A stretch of DNA of 7,474 nucleotides. It comes from Parvularculaceae bacterium. Its GTDB lineage: Bacteria > Pseudomonadota > Alphaproteobacteria > Caulobacterales > Parvularculaceae. The translations under genes were made by a program, and so were the position numbers. Shown here piece after piece: positions 1 to 6,912 of this stretch (the first letter of the stretch is position 1; every line of letters starts with the position of its first letter). Where the stretch lies: the NCBI GenBank assembly GCA_013389125.1, contig JACADX010000388.1, positions 1 through 7,474 of the forward strand, read 5' to 3'. Under the pieces are notes generated by a model. It saw nothing but the letters and a program-made list of their open reading frames with translations, was not told where the DNA came from and did no database searches.

Positions 1-2192
1 CCTTTGCGATCGCATGGCGAGGGCGACGCGCCGATCTCTGGCCGACGCGCCGCGAAGCGCTCGCCCGATTGGAGGAGGACGGCGGCGTCAGACACGACGC
101 GCTTCTCGCGCTTGAGGACCGGCCCGCCGCCGGGGCCGGCCCGCTATGGGACGCGCATCTCGCCGCGATGCGCGAAAAAGCGCTCGCGGCGCGCCTTCGG
201 CCGCCGCGCATGACGGCGAACGCCGTCGACCGCTACGGTCTGCGCTACGCCGCATTCGCCGCGCTCGCCGTCGGCTGGATCGCCGCCGGAAGCGACGCCG
301 GCTCGCGCCTCATCGCCGGCTTCATCCCGAGCGATCCCGCCGCCGCCGCCGCCGGCTACGCCGATCTCTGGATCGAGCCGCCCGTCTACACCGGCAAGGC
401 GCCGATTTACCTTCTGCATGCGAATGATTCGCTTCCGGGCGCGCGAAAGGAGATCGAGGCGCCCGAAGGCTCCGTCGTCAAGGCGCAAGTCAACGCGCGC
501 GCGCGCTTTCGGCTGGCGCTGAAATCGGGGCGTGAGACGCTCGTCGGCGCGCGCGAGGGCGGCGAGCGATCGGGGCGGGTCAGCCTCGTTCTGTCGACGA
601 GCGGAACGTTGACGCTGAGAGCCGGCGGGCGCGAGGGGCGCTGGCCGGTTCGCGTCATCGACGACCGCGCGCCGGCGGTCGAATTCGTCGAGGCGCCGAA
701 GGCGGATGCGAACGGACGCCTCATCTTCTCGGCGAGGATCGAAGATGACTACGGAGCCGTCAAAGGCTCTTTGCGCCTTCGGCTCGACGCCTCCCAGGAG
801 CGCCCCCTCGACGCGCCCGCCTTCAGCAAGGACGCGATCGAAGAAGAAAGGCTTGCGCCGGTCGACGGCCTCGCCGGGCCTTCCGGCGCGCGCTCGGTCG
901 CGGTCGATCTCCACTCCGACCCGTGGGCGGGCTTGAAAGTCGTCGCAACGCTCGTCGTCGTCGACGCCGCCGGCCAGTCCGGCGAGAGCGCGCCGACAAG
1001 CGTCGCGCTTCCGACGCGGGAGTTCTTCAATCCGCTGGCGCGCGCCGTCATCGAACAGCGCCAGTCGCTGGCGGTCGCCGCGAATGAGTGGCGCCGCGCC
1101 GAATGGGCGTTCAACGGCATGACGCTCGGGCCTGAGTATTTCTTCGACCGGCCGACGGACTATCTTCTCCTCAGGACCGCCATGTGGCGCATCAATAAGG
1201 AGGCGGGCGGCGACTACAAGGAGACGGTCGCCGATTTCTGGCCGCTCGCCCTGCAGCTTGAAGACGAGGCCTTGGAGCTCGCGCGCCGGCGGCTCGAAGC
1301 GGCGAAGGAGGCGCTGAAGAACGCGCTTGAAATCGGCGCGCCCGATTCCGAGATCGAGCGGCTCACGGAGGAAATGCGTGCGGCGCTTCAGCAGTATCTC
1401 CAGGCGCTCGCGCAGTCTGGCGAAGCGCCGGGCGACAGTCCGCCCCCGGACGAAGTGGTCACGTCGGCGGACCTTGACGAGATGCTAGACGGCGTCCGCG
1501 ACCTAGCAAAGGCCGGCGCCGGCGAGGCGGCGCGCCAGGCGCTTTCCGATCTCGAAGCCTTGCTCAACAATCTGAGGCCGCCAAGCCGGACGGCGCGCGG
1601 CGGCGGAGGCCAAGACCGGCGGAGCGGCGGACCGGCCGGCGAAGCGGGCGATCTGATCGGCCGCCAGCGCGAGCTCTCCGACAGATCGTTCGAGCGCGGA
1701 CAAACGCGCGGCGCTGTCGGCGACGATCTCGGCGAGGAGCAGAGCGGCATCGCCGGCGACCTCTCCGAGTTCATGAAGGCGCTCGAAGGCGGGAAGGCCG
1801 ATCCAAGCGGGGCCGCGACGAGCGCGCTCCAGCGGGCGCTCGGCGACATGCGCCGGTCGGAGGAGGCGCTGAAGGGCGAGGATTTCGATGCGGCGAACGA
1901 CGCGATGGAGCGCGCGATCGCCAGCCTCCGCGAGGGGGCGGGCGAACTCGCGCGCGCCGAGGGCGCTGAGGCGCGGGGCGAAGCTGCGCGAAGCGGCGAC
2001 GGGCGACGGCCGATGCGCGACCCGCTCGGCCGACCGATCGGCGAGGCCGCAGGCCAGGACGTCGACGTTCCCGACCAGTCCGACGCGCAAAAGGCGCGCG
2101 AACTCCTTGAAGAACTGCGGCGGCGCCTCTCTGACGGCGAGCGCACGCAAGATGAAATCGACTATCTAGAGCGCCTGCTCGAACGGTTCTGA
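1..2192 (+). CDS. TIGR02302/DUF4175 family membrane-anchored protein, 5' end cut by window
   Basis: Open frame from the window edge (first whole codon at 3) to TGA at 2190-2192, 729 residues visible. I place it in the DUF4175/TIGR02302 family of alphaproteobacterial proteins, whose function is not known; members are usually around 850 residues, so about 100 N-terminal residues, probably including a first membrane helix, lie outside. In visible numbering, a cytoplasmic-looking segment (LWDAHLAAMREKAL) precedes a hydrophobic helix near 79-96 (RYGLRYAAFAALAVGWIAAG). A beta-rich, presumably extracytoplasmic region follows, then long charged helices rich in E, R, L and A, a Gly/Arg linker, and the family-like tail (DPLGRPIGE, then DEIDYLERLLERF). 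A TTG at 69 is internal to the frame and not the true start, because family-like sequence (RREALARLEED) continues upstream of it. Family assignment is from recalled motifs; role unknown. Confidence 0.88.
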   Translation, partial: FAIAWRGRRADLWPTRREALARLEEDGGVRHDALLALEDRPAAGAGPLWDAHLAAMREKALAARLRPPRMTANAVDRYGLRYAAFAALAVGWIAAGSDAGSRLIAGFIPSDPAAAAAGYADLWIEPPVYTGKAPIYLLHANDSLPGARKEIEAPEGSVVKAQVNARARFRLALKSGRETLVGAREGGERSGRVSLVLSTSGTLTLRAGGREGRWPVRVIDDRAPAVEFVEAPKADANGRLIFSARIEDDYGAVKGSLRLRLDASQERPLDAPAFSKDAIEEERLAPVDGLAGPSGARSVAVDLHSDPWAGLKVVATLVVVDAAGQSGESAPTSVALPTREFFNPLARAVIEQRQSLAVAANEWRRAEWAFNGMTLGPEYFFDRPTDYLLLRTAMWRINKEAGGDYKETVADFWPLALQLEDEALELARRRLEAAKEALKNALEIGAPDSEIERLTEEMRAALQQYLQALAQSGEAPGDSPPPDEVVTSADLDEMLDGVRDLAKAGAGEAARQALSDLEALLNNLRPPSRTARGGGGQDRRSGGPAGEAGDLIGRQRELSDRSFERGQTRGAVGDDLGEEQSGIAGDLSEFMKALEGGKADPSGAATSALQRALGDMRRSEEALKGEDFDAANDAMERAIASLREGAGELARAEGAEARGEAARSGDGRRPMRDPLGRPIGEAAGQDVDVPDQSDAQKARELLEELRRRLSDGERTQDEIDYLERLLERF

Positions 2193-2208
2193 CGCGAAAC
2201 AAGCTGAG

Positions 2209-2233
2209 GCTCCGATAGAACCGGAGCGATTTT
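2209..2233 (+). terminator. Weak intrinsic terminator after the DUF4175 gene
   Basis: GCTCCG (2209-2214) pairs with CGGAGC (2222-2227) around a 7-base loop, followed by GATTTT. The stem is only 6 bp and the T run only four, so termination may be partial. It lies 17 bases after the stop codon and before the symporter gene, which suggests the two genes are separate transcription units. Confidence 0.5.
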
Positions 2234-2297
2234 CCCGCCTGTTCTCTTTCCGCTGAATTCCGTTAAGGTCGCCGCGCCTGCCTCGACGGAATCCGAC

Positions 2298-3590
2298 ATG
2301 GCGAAGCGCCTTTTTCAGATAATCCTGATCGCGATGGTCCTCGGCGTCGCCGTCGGGGCCGTTCTTCACCGCACGGCGTCGCCGGAAGAAGCCGCGACGA
2401 TCGCCGGCTATCTGAAGATCGTCACCGACATCTTCCTGCGCCTTATCAAGATGGTGATCGCGCCGCTCGTTCTGACGACCTTGATCGTCGGCATCGCGCA
2501 TATGGGCGATTCGAAATCGCTCGGCCGCATCGGCCTTCGCACACTCCTCTGGTTCATCGGCGCCTCGCTCGTCTCGCTGGCGCTCGGGCTCTTGATGGTG
2601 AATCTCATCAAGCCGGGCGTCGGCTTCGAGGCGACGCTCCCGGCGGCCGCGTCCGGCGTCGACGCGACGAAATTCACGCTCGCCGAGTTCGTCACGCACC
2701 TCGTGCCGCGTTCGATCGTCGAGGCGATGGCGACCAACGAGATCTTGCAGATTGTCATCTTCTCGGTCTTCGCCGGCGTCGCCCTCGCCAAGCTCGGCGA
2801 GAAGACGAAGATGGTCGTCGAGCTGACCGAACAGCTCGCCTATGTGATGCTCAAAGTGACGGAATACGTAATGCTGCTCGCGCCGTTCGCGGTGTTCGCC
2901 GCGCTCGCCGGCATCATCGCGACGAAAGGACTCGGCGTCATCCTCACCTACGGGAAGTTCGTCGGCGGCTTTTACCTTTCGCTCTTCATTCTCTGGGCGC
3001 TGCTTGCGCTTGCTGGCCGCGTCGTCATCGGCGCAAGAACCGGCCAGCTCATTTCGATGATCCGTGAGCCGATCGCGATCGCCTTCTCGACAGCGAGCTC
3101 CGAGGCCGCTTACCCGAAGCTCCTTGAAAAGCTCGAGCGGTTCGGCGTCGCCAATCGAATCGCAAGCTTCGTTCTGCCGCTCGGCTATTCGTTCAATCTC
3201 GACGGCTCGATGATGTACTGCACCTTCGCGGCGCTGTTCATCGCGCAGTCTTACGGCATCGACATGTCGGTCGCGCAGCAGATCACCATGCTCTTGTTCC
3301 TGATGATCACGTCGAAAGGCATGGCGGGCGTGCCGCGGGCCTCGCTCGTCGTCATCGCCGCGACCTTGACCGCCTTCGGCATTCCCGAGGAAGGATTGCT
3401 CCTCCTTCTCGCAGTCGACCAGTTCCTCGACATGGGGCGGAGCGCGACGAACGTCGTCGGCAATTCGGTGGCGACGGCGGCGGTCGCAAAATGGGAAGGA
3501 CTCCTTCGCGACCCGGCGCTCGCCCCGCCGCTCGCCGAGCGCGCGCGCGACGACGCCGAAGCGATTATCGTCGCGTCGCGGCGCGGCTGA
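2298..3590 (+). CDS. Dicarboxylate/amino acid:cation symporter (DAACS family, GltP-like)
   Basis: Complete 430-residue inner-membrane transporter of the glutamate/aspartate/C4-dicarboxylate family (usual length 410-440). Landmarks: FLRLIKMVIAPLVLTTLIVG at 46-65; HP1 hairpin STASSEAAYP at 264-273; the unwound TM7 motif NLDGS at 300-304 (NMDGT in archaeal GltPh); HP2 SKGMAGVPRAS at 339-349; and the TM8 substrate site DQFLDMGRSATNVVGN at 374-389. D378 and R381 match the GltPh residues that bind the substrate amino group and side-chain carboxylate (D394, R397), which favours acidic amino acids over plain C4-dicarboxylates; in DctA, as I recall, the D position is Ser. N389 replaces the Na+-binding Asp405, as in proton-coupled GltP/DctA, so proton coupling is inferred. 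ATG start at 2298 has only a weak upstream GGA and no good Shine-Dalgarno. Exact substrate unproven. Confidence 0.93.
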   Translation: MAKRLFQIILIAMVLGVAVGAVLHRTASPEEAATIAGYLKIVTDIFLRLIKMVIAPLVLTTLIVGIAHMGDSKSLGRIGLRTLLWFIGASLVSLALGLLMVNLIKPGVGFEATLPAAASGVDATKFTLAEFVTHLVPRSIVEAMATNEILQIVIFSVFAGVALAKLGEKTKMVVELTEQLAYVMLKVTEYVMLLAPFAVFAALAGIIATKGLGVILTYGKFVGGFYLSLFILWALLALAGRVVIGARTGQLISMIREPIAIAFSTASSEAAYPKLLEKLERFGVANRIASFVLPLGYSFNLDGSMMYCTFAALFIAQSYGIDMSVAQQITMLLFLMITSKGMAGVPRASLVVIAATLTAFGIPEEGLLLLLAVDQFLDMGRSATNVVGNSVATAAVAKWEGLLRDPALAPPLAERARDDAEAIIVASRRG

Positions 3591-3659
3591 CGCGCAGGCG
3601 ACGATCGGCGCCAGTTGCGTCGTTGCGCGCTGCGGCGCGCCGGACTAGGCTTTTGCGGC

Positions 3660-4319
3660 ATGTGCTTTTCGGCGACAGCGAGTTTTACGGCGGCCGGCGG
3701 CCTTGCGCTGATCGGCGCGGCGGCGCTGCGCGAGCGGCCGCAGCCGCGGATGGCCGCGCTCGCCGCGACGCCGCTGCTTTTCGCCGCGCATCAAGCGATC
3801 GAGGGGGCGATCTGGCTCCAGCTCGCGGCCGGCGGGCCCTCGCCGGCGCTGGTCAAGACCTGGCTGTTCATCGCCGAAGCGTTCTGGCCGATTTTCGTCC
3901 CGGCGGCGGTTCTCTTGATGACGCGCGGGCGACGGCGCCGGCAAGGACTCGCCGCGCTTCTTCTGACCGGCCTTGTCGTGTCGGCGCATTTCACGATGCT
4001 CCTTATACGGAGCGACTTCACGGTCGCCGAGGTCAACGGCAATTTGCGCTATGAAGCGTCGGCGCCGCCCGGCGATCGGCTCGCCGGCCTTTATCTTCTT
4101 GCGACGGTCGCGCCGCTCCTCATCGCGCGCGAGCGCTTCGTCTTCGCTTTCGGTCTCGCGGTTCTCGGCGGCGCAATCGTCACCGAACTTTATTTCCGGC
4201 ATGCCGGCCCGTCGGTCTGGTGCTTCTTCGCGACGATCGCAAGCCTTTGCGCCTTCCTTGCGGTTCGCGACGAGAACGCATCGCGCCGGACGTTCGACCC
4301 GCCGCGGCCGGGCCTTTAA
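3660..4319 (+). CDS. DUF6629 family multi-pass membrane protein
   Basis: 219-residue hydrophobic protein beginning MCFSATASFTAAGGLALIG, the characteristic start of the DUF6629 family. A second family-like block, LLFAAHQAIEGAIWL, lies at about 39-53, and the C-terminal part carries GPSVWCFFATIASL. I count about seven likely membrane helices, with a short Arg-rich cytoplasmic-looking loop (TRGRRRRQG) and a polar tail. The function of the family is not known to me. The frame is open further upstream (TTG at 3615), but the Arg-rich extension does not resemble the family, so ATG 3660 is chosen; no convincing Shine-Dalgarno precedes it. It follows the symporter by 69 bases on the same strand with no clear terminator between, so read-through is possible. 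It converges with hisN. Confidence 0.8.
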   Translation: MCFSATASFTAAGGLALIGAAALRERPQPRMAALAATPLLFAAHQAIEGAIWLQLAAGGPSPALVKTWLFIAEAFWPIFVPAAVLLMTRGRRRRQGLAALLLTGLVVSAHFTMLLIRSDFTVAEVNGNLRYEASAPPGDRLAGLYLLATVAPLLIARERFVFAFGLAVLGGAIVTELYFRHAGPSVWCFFATIASLCAFLAVRDENASRRTFDPPRPGL

Positions 4320-4424
4320 AGCGGCGTGCGCAAAAGCGTGCGGGGTTCACTGCACGCCGCTCTCGTATTTGATCGTCGCGGCGTTTACGCGCTGGACCGC
4401 GCACGCCTCAGCGCACGCCGCTCT
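4320..4424. repeat. Hairpin and repeated arm between convergent genes
   Basis: AGCGGCGTGC (4320-4329) is the reverse complement of GCACGCCGCT (4352-4361), giving a 10-bp stem with a 22-base loop. The 12-mer GCACGCCGCTCT (4352-4363) recurs exactly at 4413-4424, where it overlaps the hisN stop codon, and a shortened form GCACGCCT lies at 4401-4408. The first arm could therefore pair with either downstream copy. No long T run follows on either strand (only TTT on the minus side), so it is not a standard intrinsic terminator, although a bidirectional termination or mRNA 3'-end stabilising role fits its position between convergent ends. No gene is seen in this gap. Confidence 0.45.
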
Positions 4425-5235
4425 AGATGCCGCGCAGAATTTCGAGCGCCGCCTCGTGAAGCTCGGGGCTCGCCGCGGCGAGAACGCGGCCGCGCTTGTC
4501 CTCGCCCAAGGGCTCCCCTTTCCAGCCGGTGATGACGCCGCCGGCGCCTTCAACGACCGGCGCGAGCGCCGAATAATCGTGGCGCTTAAGGCTCGATTCG
4601 ACGACGAGGTCGATCTCGCCGAGCGCCAATAGTCCGTAGGCGTAAGCGTCGAGCGAAAAGCGCGCGACCTGCGTCCTCGCCGCGATCGCGGCGAAGGCTT
4701 CGGCTTCGTCGCCGGTGAAATAGGCCTCGCGCCTGGGATCGGTCGTCGAAAGCCGGGCGCGCTTCAAATCCTTGACGCCGCTCGTCCGGCACGCGCTTTC
4801 GACGCCGCGCCGGCGATAGTTCGCGCGCCCGCCATGCCCGAGCCATCGCTCGTCGCTGAAGGGCTGGTCGATGAGGCCGATCACCGGCCGCCCGCGGCTT
4901 TCGAGCGCGATCAGCGTCGCCCATGTCGCGACGCCGCAGACATAGGCTCTCGTTCCGTCGACGGGATCGATGATCCAGCGAAATTCCGCGTCCTCGCGTT
5001 CGGCGCCGAATTCCTCGCCAATGACGCCGTGCCGCGGGTAGACGGCGTTCACCATGCGCCGGACCGCGCGTTCGGCTTCGCGGTCGGCGTCGGTCACGGG
5101 ATCAAACCAGATGCCGGCCTTGTTCGAGACTTCCTGCCCGGCGCGAAAGCGCGGCATCGTCTCGGCGCGCGCCGCATCCGCAAGGCGGCCGGCGAAAACC
5201 GCATATTCCGTGAGAAGTTCAAAGCCGTCCGTCAT
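4423..5235 (-). CDS. hisN: Histidinol-phosphatase, inositol-monophosphatase type
   Basis: 270-residue cytosolic Mg2+-dependent phosphatase of the IMPase superfamily, most like the HisN branch that removes phosphate from L-histidinol phosphate, the penultimate stage of histidine synthesis. Motifs in order: DPVTDADREAE at 45-55; GEEFG at 73-77 with the metal-ligand Glu; WIIDPVDGTRAY at 87-98, the metal-binding DPxDGT signature; IGLIDQPFSDERWLG at 119-133; the HisN-like DAYAYGLLALGEIDLVVES at 196-214; and DYSALAPVVEGAGG at 220-233 with the last metal-ligand Asp. Length is normal and no catalytic residue is missing. The ATG at 5235 is preceded at close distance by AAAGGG (2-base spacing), a weak ribosome site. 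It lies 59 bases downstream of the XRE regulator on the same strand and may be co-transcribed with it. A general inositol monophosphatase is the alternative, but the second half favours HisN. Confidence 0.9.
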   Translation of the reverse strand: MTDGFELLTEYAVFAGRLADAARAETMPRFRAGQEVSNKAGIWFDPVTDADREAERAVRRMVNAVYPRHGVIGEEFGAEREDAEFRWIIDPVDGTRAYVCGVATWATLIALESRGRPVIGLIDQPFSDERWLGHGGRANYRRRGVESACRTSGVKDLKRARLSTTDPRREAYFTGDEAEAFAAIAARTQVARFSLDAYAYGLLALGEIDLVVESSLKRHDYSALAPVVEGAGGVITGWKGEPLGEDKRGRVLAAASPELHEAALEILRGI

Positions 5236-5294
5236 GGCCCTTTGACCATGACCGCGCCGGCTTTGAAATTCAACTCGAGGCTTGGCGCGGCGGC

Positions 5295-5675
5295 CTATTC
5301 GTCGCCCGACATCGCCTTTGCAAGGTCAAGCAGCCGGCGGCGCGGCTCGTCGTTCATCGTGTAAAAGGCGCGGACGAGCGCGATCGTGTCCTTGTTCTGG
5401 AACGGATCATCGATGGCCTTGGCCGCATGATCGCCGTTTTTGGCGGCGTAGGCCTCGCCTTCGAGCCCTTCGAAGAAGTAGGAAACCGGAACGTCGAGCG
5501 CTTTTGCGAGCGTCCAAAGACGCGAGGCCGAAATGCGGTTGGCGCCGCTTTCGTATTTCTGGATCTGCTGGAAGCGGATCGAAACCGCGTCAGCCAGTCT
5601 TTGCTGCGTCATGCCCAGCAGCCGGCGGCGCTGGCGCACGCGGTTGCCCACGTGCAGGTCAATCGGATGGGCCAT
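5295..5675 (-). CDS. Small XRE-family HTH transcriptional regulator (PraR-like)
   Basis: 126-residue DNA-binding protein with one lambda-repressor-type helix-turn-helix at about residues 9-67: HVGNRVRQRRRLLGMTQQRL, then FQQIQKYESGANRISASRLW (35-54) and LDVPVSYFFEGL (60-71). This IDxHVGxRxRxRR...FQQIQKYExGxNRxxASRL pattern is typical of a group of alphaproteobacterial regulators that includes rhizobial PraR; it is a relative and need not be the orthologue. The C-terminal half (about 75-126) is charged and helical (RAFYTMNDEPRRRLLDLAKA) and lacks a recognised sensor domain. The frame is open up to 5771, but the ATG at 5675 has GGGAG eight bases upstream and begins the conserved region, so it is the start. 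hisN follows in the same direction. Upstream are a sigma-54-type promoter and an inverted repeat. Target genes cannot be told from sequence. Confidence 0.9.
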   Translation of the reverse strand: MAHPIDLHVGNRVRQRRRLLGMTQQRLADAVSIRFQQIQKYESGANRISASRLWTLAKALDVPVSYFFEGLEGEAYAAKNGDHAAKAIDDPFQNKDTIALVRAFYTMNDEPRRRLLDLAKAMSGDE

Positions 5676-5678
5676 CAG

Positions 5679-5688
5679 CCTTTCTCCC
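5679..5688 (-). promoter_or_regulatory. Ribosome binding site of the XRE gene
   Basis: Reading the minus strand, GGGAGAAAGG is followed by CTG and then ATG (5675). GGGAG sits 8 bases before the start codon. This is the clearest Shine-Dalgarno of the minus-strand genes that precedes an ATG, and it decides the start against the in-frame upstream candidates. Confidence 0.7.
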
Positions 5689-5738
5689 GTTAATGCGCGC
5701 AAGGCCCACGCCCTCGCGCCCCTGATGCGGGAGAAGTC

Positions 5739-5753
5739 GCAATGTCCGTGCCA
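5739..5753 (-). promoter_or_regulatory. Candidate sigma-54 (RpoN) -24/-12 promoter for the XRE gene
   Basis: The minus strand reads C-TGGCAC-GGACA-TTGC-G from 5754 to 5738. This matches the RpoN consensus YTGGCACGrNNNTTGCW at every specified base except the last (G instead of A/T), with the invariant GG and GC at the correct spacing. Placing the C of TTGC at -12 predicts a transcript start near 5727, leaving a 5' leader of about 52 bases before the ATG at 5675. Orientation and distance fit the XRE gene. No equally good sigma-70-type boxes were seen in the 163-base gap. A chance match cannot be excluded without comparison to related genomes. Confidence 0.6.
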
Positions 5754-5804
5754 GCGGGTTGTCGCCGTCAAAGCGGCCGCCCGCGCGCGCCGAAGCGCCG
5801 ATAT

Positions 5805-5833
5805 GTTCCGTTTCAGGACGGAACGGCGCCGTT
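5805..5833. promoter_or_regulatory. Overlapping inverted repeats, possible activator-binding site
   Basis: GTTCCGT (5805-5811) and ACGGAAC (5818-5824) form a perfect 7-bp inverted repeat with a 6-base centre. It overlaps a perfect 12-bp palindrome, AACGGCGCCGTT (5822-5833). The block lies 5 bases past the glycosyltransferase stop codon and, relative to the predicted sigma-54 start near 5727, the first repeat covers about -78 to -97, a usual place for an enhancer-binding protein site. No T run follows on the minus strand, so an intrinsic terminator for the glycosyltransferase is unlikely. It does not match the NifA (TGT-N10-ACA) or NtrC consensus as I know them. Confidence 0.45.
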
Positions 5834-5838
5834 GAGGG

Positions 5839-6912
5839 TCAGTCGATCATCTTCGCCGAGCGAAGCCAGAAGTCTTCGTCAAAGCCCGGCATTTCAAGAT
5901 TGGCGATGAACTGCCGCGAGGCGGCGTCCCATGAGAATCTCTCCGCCCAGGCGCGGCAGGCGGCGGGATCGCGCTTTCGCCAGGCGTCAAGGCAGGCCTG
6001 GCGCAGATCCTCGTTCATCGCGCCGCACCCCTCCGGCGCCCCGTCGAGGATCTCGAGCGGCCCGCGCACCGGATATGCCGCGACCGGAACGCCGCAGGCG
6101 AGCGCCTCGACGTTGACGAGGCCGAACGTGTCGGTCCGGGACGGAAAGACGAAAACGTCAGAGCCCTGATAATACCTCGTCAGCTCCTCGCCGAATTTCG
6201 GACCGACGAAGACGGCGTCCCTGAAGCGGTCTTGAAGCTCCGCTTTCTGGGGCCCGTCGCCGACAATGAGCTTCGTGCCGGGAAGTTCGATCTTCAGGAA
6301 ATCCTCGATGCTCTTTTCAACCGCGAGACGCCCCACATAAAGAAAAATCGGCCGCGAATAGTGATCGAGGAAGGAGCGGTCGCCGGGAACGAACTGCTTC
6401 AGATCGACGCCGCGCGCCCAAAGCTTCATGTCGACGAAGCCGCGCTCCCTTAACTCTTCCATGAGGCCGGGCGTCGCGACCATCATCGTCTCGCCGTCCT
6501 TGTGGAAGTCTTTCAAGACGGCGTAACCCCACGAGATCGGCACCGCCCAGCGCTCATGCGCGTATTCGGGAAAGCGCGTGTGAAAGCTCGTGGTGAACGG
6601 ATAGTCGCGCAGCTTGCAAAAGCGCCTTACCGCGCGGCCGATCGGCCCTTCGGTGGCGATGTGGATCGCATCCGGCTTGAAATCGTTGATGATCTTTGCA
6701 ACGCGCCGGTTCGGCAGGATCGAAAGACGGATCTCGGGATAGGACGGCAACGGCAGCGATTTGAACTCGTTCGGCGTAATGTAACGCACCTGATTGCCGA
6801 ATCCGGTCAGGATGTCGCCAAGGGTTTCAAGCGTCCGGACGACGCCGTTCAGCTGCGGCTTCCAAGCGTCGGTCGCGATCACGATCTTAAGACCCGCCTG
6901 CGTATTCGGCAT
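5839..6912 (-). CDS. GT4-type glycosyltransferase (GT-B fold, mannosyltransferase-like)
   Basis: 357 residues from the ATG at 6912, normal for this family. The N-terminal Rossmann domain begins LKIVIATDAWKPQLNGVVRT (8-27), followed by PLPSYPEIRLSILP (54-67), DAIHIATEGPIG (81-92) and TTSFHTRFPEY (107-117), all typical of the group annotated as GDP-mannose-dependent alpha-mannosyltransferases or SqdX/SQD2-like enzymes. The C-terminal nucleotide-sugar domain has WARGVDLKQF (165-174), YVGRLAVEKSI (192-202), VGDGP (217-221) and SRTDTFGLVNVEALACGVPV (258-277). Within that, D261 and E269 form the D/E-X7-E motif of retaining GT4 enzymes. It presumably glycosylates a lipid or envelope glycan at the inner membrane face; donor and acceptor are not determinable. 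The frame stays open upstream to GTG 7119, and TTG 7023 has a far better ribosome site, so a 37-residue longer N-terminus is a real alternative. Confidence 0.9.
   Translation of the reverse strand: MPNTQAGLKIVIATDAWKPQLNGVVRTLETLGDILTGFGNQVRYITPNEFKSLPLPSYPEIRLSILPNRRVAKIINDFKPDAIHIATEGPIGRAVRRFCKLRDYPFTTSFHTRFPEYAHERWAVPISWGYAVLKDFHKDGETMMVATPGLMEELRERGFVDMKLWARGVDLKQFVPGDRSFLDHYSRPIFLYVGRLAVEKSIEDFLKIELPGTKLIVGDGPQKAELQDRFRDAVFVGPKFGEELTRYYQGSDVFVFPSRTDTFGLVNVEALACGVPVAAYPVRGPLEILDGAPEGCGAMNEDLRQACLDAWRKRDPAACRAWAERFSWDAASRQFIANLEMPGFDEDFWLRSAKMID

Noticed and set aside
144..914. Long minus-strand open frame opposite the DUF4175 gene
   Set aside because: It is Arg-rich and low in recognisable motifs, a typical shadow of a GC-rich coding strand; the plus-strand frame shows the family features.
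3625..3640. GCGCGC-TGCG-GCGCGC hairpin after the symporter gene
   Set aside because: No T run follows, and such GC repeats are frequent by chance at this base composition; not called a terminator.
3615..3659. Upstream TTG start for the DUF6629 gene
   Set aside because: It would add an Arg-rich 15-residue extension before MCFSATASF, the usual start of the family.
5252..5290. 7-bp inverted repeat (CCGCGCC / GGCGCGG) with a 25-base loop between the XRE and hisN genes
   Set aside because: Low-complexity GC arms with a long loop, no T run and no clear mechanism; could be chance.
5676..5771. N-terminal extension of the XRE protein to the upstream start at 5771
   Set aside because: The ATG at 5675 has a good Shine-Dalgarno and begins the conserved domain; the extension would also contain the candidate sigma-54 promoter.
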